From: SIG653 sp964509125
Lineage (GTDB): Bacteria > Bacillota > Clostridia > Oscillospirales > CAG-382
Direction of reading: 5' to 3'
DNA: 49,579 bases
Assembly: GCA_964509125.1 (NCBI GenBank)
Contig: CAZDVZ010000010.1
Location: 1 to 49,579, forward strand
Made by a program: the position numbers and the translations under genes
In this document: in pieces, positions 43,597 through 49,579 of the stretch
How positions within the stretch are numbered: position 1 is the first letter of the stretch
How the letters are laid out: each line of letters opens with the position of its first letter
Notes under the pieces: generated by a model
What the model saw: only the letters and a program-made list of their open reading frames with translations
Database searches by the model: none
What the model was told of the DNA's origin: nothing

Positions 43597-44433
43597 TTGG
43601 GACAGTCACAAAGAGAGCTTAGAACAAGAATAAAAAGCGTGGAATCCACCATGCATATAACAAGAGCAATGGAACTTGTGTCCTCTTCAAAATTCAAAAA
43701 GGCATTTGATACTCTTGAAAAGGGCAGATGTTATTTTGATTTGCTTTACGAAACTTTTGCGGACATTTCCACATATGCTAAAGAATCTCCGTACTTTAAG
43801 GAGCGAAAGGTTAAAAAGCGTACTTTTGTAGTTATTGCCGGAGATCGCGGTTTAGTTGGCGGATTTAATAACAACCTTTATAAAACGGTAGAAGAGATCG
43901 GTAACGGAGAGGATGAAACTTTTATCATTCCTTTCGGAAAGAAAGCAACGGAGCATTATAAATCCGATGAAAGAACTCGGTGTGAATACGGGTTCGGCAT
44001 TTGTGATAAAATCACTCCGGAAAGCATAAAAGCTCTCGCCGAAGTTCTTGCAAAAAGCTTTGTTACAGAGGAAACAGATGAGATCTATGTAGTATATACA
44101 GAATATCTCACAATGTTAAGTCAACAACCTGTGGCGAAAAAGATACTACCCATCCCACAGGATAAAGACAAGAAAAGCGGGGGTATCATGATGTTCGAGC
44201 CGGGCGCTGAAAGTGTATTATCTGCCGCTGTTCCGGAGTATATATCAGGTACGATTTACGGCGCGCTTTGCGAAAGCCTTGCTTCTGAAAATGCTGCCAG
44301 ACGAACAGCCATGGATTCCGCAACAAAAAACGCAGGGGAAATCATAGATTCTCTTACTCTTGATTACAACAGGGCAAGACAGAGTGCTATTACTCAGGAA
44401 ATTACCGAGATCATAGCCGGCTCTGAAAATTGA
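43597..44433 (+). CDS. atpG: ATP synthase subunit gamma
   Basis: 278 residues, family length. The start reads GQSQRELRTRIKSVESTMHI and MELVSS, the end RRTAMDSATKNAGEIIDSL and YNRARQSAITQEITEI, the two helices of the central shaft. The start is TTG at 43597, about 10 bases after GGGAGG; an ATG inside would cut the conserved N-terminal helix. Confidence 0.96.
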   Translation: MGQSQRELRTRIKSVESTMHITRAMELVSSSKFKKAFDTLEKGRCYFDLLYETFADISTYAKESPYFKERKVKKRTFVVIAGDRGLVGGFNNNLYKTVEEIGNGEDETFIIPFGKKATEHYKSDERTRCEYGFGICDKITPESIKALAEVLAKSFVTEETDEIYVVYTEYLTMLSQQPVAKKILPIPQDKDKKSGGIMMFEPGAESVLSAAVPEYISGTIYGALCESLASENAARRTAMDSATKNAGEIIDSLTLDYNRARQSAITQEITEIIAGSEN

Positions 44434-44457
44434 TTCTTTTAGAATGGAAGAATGCTT

Positions 44458-45858
44458 ATGAACAACAATAAGGGAAAAATAGTACAGGTCATGGGACCTG
44501 TTGTAGACATCAGATTTAATGATGAAAGTTTACCAAAACTTCTTAATGCGGTTGAAATAAAAACAAACAACGGAAAATTGGTAGTTGAAGTTGCGCAGCA
44601 TATTGGAGATAACATTGCAAGATGTATTGCTATGAGTAGTACAGATGGTTTGATGCGCGGCATGGAAGCGGTGGACACAGGTCACACTATACGTGTTCCG
44701 GTTGGCAAAGAAACATTGGGACGTATTTTTAATGTTTTGGGCGAGCCGGTTGATGAGCTCCCTATGCCAGATGCCAAAGAGTATTGGGAAATTCACCGCA
44801 GCGCACCTTCATATGAAGAACAGGAATCAAATACCGAAATCCTTGAAACGGGAATTAAAGTTATCGACTTGCTTTGTCCGTATGCAAAAGGCGGTAAGAT
44901 TGGGCTTTTCGGCGGTGCCGGCGTTGGTAAGACCGTTATTATTATGGAACTTATCAACAACGTAGCTAAAAAGCATGGAGGTATATCTGTTTTTGCGGGT
45001 GTTGGCGAAAGAACGAGAGAGGGTAATGATCTTTATAACGAGATGAAGGAATCGGGAGTTCTTGAGAAAACCGCTTTAGTTTATGGTCAGATGAACGAGC
45101 CTCCCGGAGCAAGAATGAGAGTTGCCCTTTCAGGACTTACAATGACGGAATATTTTAGAGATAAAGAGGGACAAGACGTTCTTTTGTTTATTGACAATAT
45201 ATTTAGATTCACTCAAGCCGGTAGTGAGGTTTCAGCGCTTTTGGGAAGAATGCCATCCGCCGTTGGATATCAGCCTACATTGGCGACGGAGATGGGTGCT
45301 TTGCAAGAACGTATCACTTCCACAAAAAAGGGGTCAATAACCTCTGTTCAAGCGGTTTATGTTCCTGCAGACGATCTTACTGACCCTGCTCCGGCAACAA
45401 CTTTTGCTCACCTTGACGCTACTACGGTTTTGAGCAGATCTATTGCTTCGCAGGGAATCTATCCGGCTGTTGATCCGCTTGAATCCACAAGTCGAATTTT
45501 AACACCTGCTGTTGTTGGTGAAGAACATTATTATGTGGCAAAGGAAGTTCAGAGAATACTTCAGCGTTATAAAGAGCTTCAAGACATTATTGCCATTATG
45601 GGCATTGACGAACTTAGCGACGAAGATAAATTGACGGTTTCAAGGGCAAGAAAGATTCAGCGTTTCCTTTCACAATCATTTACAGTCGCAGAACAATTTA
45701 TTGGCATGAAGGGCACATATGTTCCCATCAGCGAAACTGTTAGAGGTTTTAAGGAAATTTTAGAGGGCAAACATGATGATCTGCCCGAATCAGCGTTTCT
45801 TTTTGCCGGTACTATTGATGATGTTGTTGCAAGAGGGAAAAGCGAGTTGGAGAGCTGA
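44458..45858 (+). CDS. atpD: ATP synthase subunit beta
   Basis: 466 residues from ATG 44458 (an ATG two codons upstream is too near the GGAAG site). The P-loop is GLFGGAGVGKTV and the catalytic glutamate lies in AGVGERTREGNDLY. The DELSEED-region equivalent reads DELSDEDKL. Beta carries the catalytic sites of ATP synthesis and hydrolysis. Confidence 0.98.
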   Translation: MNNNKGKIVQVMGPVVDIRFNDESLPKLLNAVEIKTNNGKLVVEVAQHIGDNIARCIAMSSTDGLMRGMEAVDTGHTIRVPVGKETLGRIFNVLGEPVDELPMPDAKEYWEIHRSAPSYEEQESNTEILETGIKVIDLLCPYAKGGKIGLFGGAGVGKTVIIMELINNVAKKHGGISVFAGVGERTREGNDLYNEMKESGVLEKTALVYGQMNEPPGARMRVALSGLTMTEYFRDKEGQDVLLFIDNIFRFTQAGSEVSALLGRMPSAVGYQPTLATEMGALQERITSTKKGSITSVQAVYVPADDLTDPAPATTFAHLDATTVLSRSIASQGIYPAVDPLESTSRILTPAVVGEEHYYVAKEVQRILQRYKELQDIIAIMGIDELSDEDKLTVSRARKIQRFLSQSFTVAEQFIGMKGTYVPISETVRGFKEILEGKHDDLPESAFLFAGTIDDVVARGKSELES

Positions 45859-45860
45859 TT

Positions 45861-46127
45861 ATGAAAAATTTTCATTTGCTTGTAGCAACTCCCGCCGGCA
45901 AAGCTTTTGACGGAGAAGCTACTCAACTTTCCGTTATGGGAGAATGCGGTTCGCTTTCAATTTTAGCCGGACATATTCCTTTTATAACGAATATTAAAGC
46001 AGGAAAATGCAGAATTTATACAAATGATGTTGTTATAAATTGTAGCACATTGGGAGGACTTTTGTCTGTAACTAAAGACTGTGTAAGGTTGATTACAACA
46101 TCAATGGAAATTGAAAATGGAAATTAA
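45861..46127 (+). CDS. atpC: ATP synthase subunit epsilon, short form without C-terminal helices
   Basis: 88 residues, against about 130-140 in most bacteria. FHLLVATPAGKAFDGEATQLSV, GECGSLSILAGHIPFIT and the last strands form the N-terminal beta sandwich that binds gamma and the c-ring. The C-terminal two-helix domain, which in many bacteria inhibits ATP hydrolysis, is missing. No frame carrying it continues past the stop, since the next 600 bases are a good Crp/Fnr gene in another frame, so this is a natural short form, not a frameshift. Its stop lies inside the start of the Crp/Fnr gene. Confidence 0.92.
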   Translation: MKNFHLLVATPAGKAFDGEATQLSVMGECGSLSILAGHIPFITNIKAGKCRIYTNDVVINCSTLGGLLSVTKDCVRLITTSMEIENGN

Positions 46128-46776
46128 GCCATATCTGAATACCTTAAAAAAAAGCCTTATATTTTCAGAGCTTTCGGATAGGGAAATACAAGATGGACTT
46201 GCGTTTTTTTCAGCTTTTGTAGGTTCATACTCAAAGGGTGAAATGCTAAATGTTGTTTCAGATCCGTTAAAGTGTTTTGGAATCGTTCTTGAAGGACTTG
46301 TTCATGTTTGTATGACAGATTATGACGGAAATAAGGCTATAATGGTAACGGTTTCTGTAGGGGAAGGCTTTGGCGAGGCGTTTAGTTTTTTGGGATTGGA
46401 GACTAATGTCTATATTCGTGCCGCAGAGGATTGCAAAATCTTGTGGCTAAACCCCGAAAATGTCAAAAACGCCACTTCTCAAAAAGGCGAAAATAATCTT
46501 TATATAAAAAGATTTATTTCAGATCTCGCTGTAAGAGCTTTGAGAATGAACGATAGAATACAAATAATGTCTAAACGTACTCTTAGAGAAAAACTGTTGA
46601 CCTTTTTTTCCATACTTTCATCACAGAATGAAAGTAAAAGCATCGATGTTCCCTTTGACCGAAACGGAATGGCAGTTTATTTAGGTACCGACAGGAGTTC
46701 GCTTTCACGAGAGCTTTCTAAGATGAGACGTGAAGGAATTATTGATTTTAGAAAAAATCATTTTGAAATATTATAA
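46117..46776 (+). CDS. Crp/Fnr-family transcription regulator in the ATP synthase operon
   Basis: 219 residues from ATG 46117 (TTG 46111 is also in frame). The cyclic-nucleotide-binding-type beta barrel covers about 10-130 (KGEMLNVVSDPLKCFGIVLEGLVHVCM, GEGFGEAFSFLG), followed by the dimer helix and a C-terminal winged helix (MAVYLGTDRSSLSRELSKMRREGII). The RxS/cAMP-binding pattern is weak and no Fe-S cysteine cluster is seen, so the signal is unknown. It overlaps atpC by 11 bases and ends with the operon terminator, so it is made together with ATP synthase. It may sense energy or redox state. Confidence 0.85.
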   Translation: MEIKPYLNTLKKSLIFSELSDREIQDGLAFFSAFVGSYSKGEMLNVVSDPLKCFGIVLEGLVHVCMTDYDGNKAIMVTVSVGEGFGEAFSFLGLETNVYIRAAEDCKILWLNPENVKNATSQKGENNLYIKRFISDLAVRALRMNDRIQIMSKRTLREKLLTFFSILSSQNESKSIDVPFDRNGMAVYLGTDRSSLSRELSKMRREGIIDFRKNHFEIL

Positions 46777-46804
46777 ATGCGTTGCAAATGCAACGCATTT
46801 TTTT
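46775..46804 (+). terminator. Terminator of the ATP synthase operon
   Basis: AAATGCGTTGC (46775-46785), loop AAAT, GCAACGCATTT (46790-46800) and further Ts. The stem starts inside the stop codon of the Crp/Fnr gene. Confidence 0.93.
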
Positions 46805-46852
46805 CGTGTGTTAGGGTATAATTATAAAAAATAAAAGATAGGAGATATTATA

Positions 46853-47923
46853 ATGAAAAAATTTAAGTTGATCGCATTGTTGCTTGTGTTAACAATGTCC
46901 GTTGGTTTTTTTGGATGCGGATCAAATGAAGACCAAAGCGGAAGTTCGGCGGGCTCAAATGCTGAGGGTGCTTCAAATGCCTCCAACGAAGGTGATGTTT
47001 CGGAGGGTGATTTAAGTAACGATCAGGAAGATATCAATGACGACACAGTGATCAGGGTAGGTGGATTAAGTGGTCCGACATCGATTGGTATGGTTAAGCT
47101 CATGAAAGATAGTAAAGATGGAAAATCGGAGAATAATTATGAGTTTACCATTGAAGCAGGTGCAGATGCATTAACGACACCTATAATAAAGGGTGAACTT
47201 GATATTGCCGCTGTACCTTCAAACCTTGCAGCAGTACTTTACAATAAAACAAATGGAAAAGTAAAATTATTAGCTGTAAATACATTAGGTGTACTTTACA
47301 TTGTTAATCGTGGAGAAACTATTTCTGTTAGTGATTTGAAAGGGAAAACGCTTTACGCAACGGGAAAAGGCGCGGTTCCCGAGTATGCATTGAGGTATGT
47401 TCTTTCGCAAAACGGGATCGACCCAGACAATGATCTTACAATTGAATGGAAGAGCGAAGCAACAGAAATTGTATCGGTTCTTAAAAACGATGGAGATGCT
47501 ATAGCTATGTTACCTCAACCTTTTGTTACCGTTGCGTCTACACAGGTTGAAGGACTCGTTACCTCTATTGATCTTACAGCAGAATGGGATAAACTTGGAC
47601 TTGATAGCAAGCTTATTACCGGTACAGTTGTTGTTCGCACAGAGTTCGCTGAAGAACATCCCGGACTTATAGAAAAATTTCTTGATGAATATAATGACTC
47701 TATTGAATATGTAAATGCTAATATTGACGAAGCAGCGGTACTTGTTGAAGAGTTTGGTATTGTTAAAGCTGATGTAGCTAAAAAAGCGATTCCTTATTGT
47801 AATATTGTCTTCATGGCCGGCGAAGATATGAAAAAACCTGTTTTGGGTTTCCTTCAGGTTGTTTATGATCAAAATTCTACAGCCGTAGGCGGTACAATGC
47901 CCGATGACAATTTCTTTTATTAA
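46853..47923 (+). CDS. ABC-type substrate-binding lipoprotein (NMT1/TauA-like)
   Basis: 356 residues. The signal ends GFFGC (C22), followed by a serine/glutamate-rich linker to about 62 and a periplasmic-binding fold. VIRVGGLSGPTSIGMVKLM, ELDIAAVPSNLAAVLYNK, LKGKTLYATGKGAVPEYALRYV and the last MPDDNFFY are typical of the nitrate/taurine/thiamine-precursor group. It normally works with a permease and an ATPase; neither is in the window, because the reading breaks off at ~47924 into other material. A TATAAT at 46817 lies upstream, and AGGAGA precedes the ATG. Confidence 0.87.
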   Translation: MKKFKLIALLLVLTMSVGFFGCGSNEDQSGSSAGSNAEGASNASNEGDVSEGDLSNDQEDINDDTVIRVGGLSGPTSIGMVKLMKDSKDGKSENNYEFTIEAGADALTTPIIKGELDIAAVPSNLAAVLYNKTNGKVKLLAVNTLGVLYIVNRGETISVSDLKGKTLYATGKGAVPEYALRYVLSQNGIDPDNDLTIEWKSEATEIVSVLKNDGDAIAMLPQPFVTVASTQVEGLVTSIDLTAEWDKLGLDSKLITGTVVVRTEFAEEHPGLIEKFLDEYNDSIEYVNANIDEAAVLVEEFGIVKADVAKKAIPYCNIVFMAGEDMKKPVLGFLQVVYDQNSTAVGGTMPDDNFFY

Positions 47924-47925
47924 AT

Positions 47926-48003
47926 CTGCCTGAACAGGAGCTATCCGCACCTGACCGTGCCGGATTTACCGTTGTTGAATGGGGCGGAACTAAAATTAAG
48001 TAA
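47926..48003 (+). pseudogene. Remnant: 3' end of an unidentified gene
   Basis: Directly after the lipoprotein stop an open frame reads LPEQELSAPDRAGFTVVEWG and GTKIK up to TAA 48001-48003, with no start codon; upstream in this frame a stop at 47905-47907 lies inside the lipoprotein gene. It looks like the C-terminal 25 codons of a gene whose body was lost. I cannot name the family. Codons are G+C-richer than in the genes before it. Confidence 0.5.
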
Positions 48004-48015
48004 TGAGGAAGCAAC

Positions 48016-48408
48016 ATGAAGATAAAGAATATTCTACTAACATCACTTTCTCTTATTACCCTGATTCTTGAACTACTCCCTAATGGTGTCGTTCTGAATT
48101 TTGCCAACCCCGAAGGCGAACCGTGGCGCAGGACATATTCTTATTTTAGTCTGACACCATTTGGCTATGCTAATTTCGGACCTTTCCTCACGGCAATACT
48201 AACATGCGTACTGTTGGTATTGGTGGTTATCCACTTGTTTAAGCCAAGTGGTGGATTGAACACCGCTATTAAGAGCATGGCCGCAGTTGCAACCGCAACC
48301 TCTTTGATGCCCTTGATGTTTGGGACAGATTATATTACCGCTATCGGAATTATAATTACCGTGCTTCTGGCATTGAATTTTTGTTGTAGCTTTATTAAAG
48401 ATAAGTGA
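48016..48408 (+). CDS. Hypothetical membrane protein, four helices
   Basis: 130 residues. Hydrophobic helices at about 4-26, 54-75, 84-102 and 107-125; LPNGVVLNFANPEGEPWRRT forms the first loop. I do not recognise a function. GAGGAAGC lies before the ATG and its upstream neighbour is the gene remnant, with which it was probably once an operon. Its base composition is more like the P-type ATPase end than the ATP synthase side. Confidence 0.7.
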   Translation: MKIKNILLTSLSLITLILELLPNGVVLNFANPEGEPWRRTYSYFSLTPFGYANFGPFLTAILTCVLLVLVVIHLFKPSGGLNTAIKSMAAVATATSLMPLMFGTDYITAIGIIITVLLALNFCCSFIKDK

Positions 48409-48454
48409 AAAAAGGTATATTATAATTGGAAAAATATACGGAATATAAAGAACA

Positions 48455-48480
48455 GCTCCGCTTCGGGTTTGAAGCGGAGC
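48455..48480. terminator. Bidirectional terminator between convergent genes
   Basis: GCTCCGCTTC (48455-48464) pairs perfectly with GAAGCGGAGC (48471-48480), loop GGGTTT. U-tracts are short on both sides (ATTCTTAATG and TGTTCTTTAT). It stands between the membrane protein gene (+) and the P-type ATPase (-). Confidence 0.8.
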
Positions 48481-48512
48481 ATTCTTAATGTTCTGTAATA
48501 TTACTGTTTATA

Positions 48513-49577
48513 CTATGTTTTTTCCACAAACAAGGCACGGATGGCATTAAGAACAGCAAGTACCATTACGCCGACGTCGGCAAAAATAGCGATCCACATA
48601 TTTGCCGCACCAAAAGCAACAAAAATGAGAGATAATATCTTAACGGCAATGGCAAAACCGATGTTTTGATGCACGATTCTGAGACACTTACGTGAGATTT
48701 TGATAGCCTTTGCAATTTTCAGCGGATCATCATCCATAAGAACGATGTCGGCGGCTTCAATAGCGGCGTCAGAACCCATGGCGCCCATAGCGATACCGAT
48801 GTCTGCACGGGATAGCACAGGTGCATCATTTATACCGTCACCTACAAACGCAAGCTTTTCCTTTATTGGTTTGGAAGAAAGAAGCTCCTCTACTTTGTCA
48901 ACCTTATCGCCCGGCAAAAGCTCGCTGTAAACGGTATCGATTCCAAGCGAACCTGCAACCTGCTCGGCTACCGCCTTTGCATCGCCGGTCAGCATCACCG
49001 TCTTTTGAACGCCTGCTTTTTTCAGTTCCGCCATCGCTTTGGCAGAGGAAGGCTTGATGATATCGGAGATTACAATGTGACCTTCATATTCATTGTCGAT
49101 GGCAATATGAATAATGGTTCCTACACTGTGGCAATCGGAATAAGGAACGCCAATTCGTTTCATCAACTTGTTGTTACCGGCAGCAACAAAATGTCCGTCA
49201 ACCTTGGCAATTACACCATTTCCACTGATTTCTTCGATTTCACTGACTCTGCTTCTGTCAAGCTCTAAACCGTATGCACGCTGTAAACTTTGGGCAATGG
49301 GATGAGAAGAAGCAATTTCTGCGAGAGCGGCATATTCGACAAGCTTTTCTTCCGGCAGTTCATTGTGATGAATAGCAGTAACTTCAAACACACCTTGAGT
49401 CAATGTGCCTGTCTTATCAAATACCACATAACCGGTTTGGGATAATGCTTCCAGATAATTCGAGCCTTTGACAAGCACGCCTTCCTTGCTTGCTCCGCCG
49501 ATACCGGCAAAGAAGCTGAGAGGTACGCTGATAACAAGCGCACAGGGACAGCTTGCTACAAGGAAGGTAAGCGCCCT
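48513..49577 (-). CDS. Heavy-metal-translocating P1B-type ATPase (CadA/ZntA-like), N-terminal part outside window
   Basis: The frame runs from the window end to TAG at 48513-48515, about 354 residues of the C-terminal half. SCPCALVISVPLSF holds the CPC transmembrane metal site, DKTGTLTQG the phosphorylated aspartate, and GDGINDAPVLSRADIGIAMG the hinge. Two C-terminal helices end it. CPC together with the ending ADIVLMDDDP indicates Zn/Cd/Pb export rather than Cu, but the metal-binding N-terminus is not visible. Its codons are richer in G+C than those of the housekeeping genes here, which suggests acquisition. Confidence 0.92.
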   Translation of the reverse strand, partial: RALTFLVASCPCALVISVPLSFFAGIGGASKEGVLVKGSNYLEALSQTGYVVFDKTGTLTQGVFEVTAIHHNELPEEKLVEYAALAEIASSHPIAQSLQRAYGLELDRSRVSEIEEISGNGVIAKVDGHFVAAGNNKLMKRIGVPYSDCHSVGTIIHIAIDNEYEGHIVISDIIKPSSAKAMAELKKAGVQKTVMLTGDAKAVAEQVAGSLGIDTVYSELLPGDKVDKVEELLSSKPIKEKLAFVGDGINDAPVLSRADIGIAMGAMGSDAAIEAADIVLMDDDPLKIAKAIKISRKCLRIVHQNIGFAIAVKILSLIFVAFGAANMWIAIFADVGVMVLAVLNAIRALFVEKT

Positions 49578-49579
49578 AT

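Noticed and set aside
45861..46776. Frameshift in atpC to explain its short length
   Set aside because: The next 650 bases are a well-formed Crp/Fnr gene in another frame and no epsilon-like helices are found in any frame.
47510..47950. 146-codon open frame on the minus strand
   Set aside because: It lies fully opposite the binding-protein gene, has no ribosome site or family motif, and its composition is that of a mirror frame.
1..49579. tRNA or rRNA genes, CRISPR arrays, insertion sequences, prophage
   Set aside because: I found no cloverleaf, rRNA signature, spacer array, transposase or integrase in either strand.

Overview
The window reads as a low-GC, Gram-positive-type anaerobe of the Bacillota, most likely class Clostridia. 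The clues are an L27 that keeps the QFF/AHKKG pro-sequence, a Cys4 zinc-type L28, Spo0B-type Obg, rubrerythrin, a PPi-type phosphofructokinase, strong TTGACA/TATAAT promoters, GGAGG ribosome sites and several TTG/GTG starts. Less usual for that group are a predicted apolipoprotein N-acyltransferase (Lnt) and a cyclic beta-1,2-glucan synthase. The last ~1.6 kb is visibly richer in G+C and looks acquired.

Layout. 1-7 kb (+): end of rpmA, obg, an aconitase, prfA and a TraB/GumN lipoprotein, with an S1-domain gene on the minus strand. 7-13.1 kb (-): an HPr-kinase-like ATPase, a YfhO membrane glycosyltransferase-like protein and a large solute-binding-type lipoprotein. 13.3-14.6 kb (+): a GNAT acetyltransferase and rubrerythrin. 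14.8-15.0 kb (-): rpmB. 15.3-23.1 kb (-): a probable eight-gene operon behind one promoter at 23141-23169, with an esterase-like hydrolase, a beta-CASP nuclease, a secreted repeat protein, a GT2-GtrA fusion, two tandem phosphodiester-glycosidase paralogues, a small membrane protein and an amidohydrolase. 23.3-35.1 kb (-): parA, parB, two small membrane proteins (one with MORN repeats), lnt and a 2381-residue cyclic glucan synthase, tightly packed. 35.2-39 kb (-): PPi-PFK, then mgtE, an S26-type peptidase and VanZ. 39.3-46.8 kb (+): a full F-type ATP synthase operon (I-a-c-b-delta-alpha-gamma-beta-epsilon) ending in an overlapping Crp/Fnr gene. 46.9-49.6 kb: an orphan solute-binding lipoprotein, a gene remnant, a small membrane protein and the 3' part of a heavy-metal P-type ATPase.

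How the parts may work together. Much of the window serves the cell envelope. YfhO plus the GT2-GtrA fusion supply the three activities of a CsbB/GtcA/YfhO-type surface glycosylation pathway (lipid-linked sugar synthesis, flipping, transfer). The phosphodiester glycosidases could act on a sugar-phosphate polymer, and Lnt and the glucan synthase add lipoprotein acylation and an extracellular glucan. The ATP synthase has the full Na+-binding residue set in subunit c and an epsilon subunit with no C-terminal inhibitory helices, which suggests Na+ bioenergetics with altered control.

The signals most worth checking are the Shine-Dalgarno-sequestering hairpin before the glucan synthase, the ~290-nt structured leader of mgtE (no known riboswitch class recognised), the short epsilon subunit with its coupled Crp/Fnr gene, the glycosylation set and the junction at ~47.92 kb.
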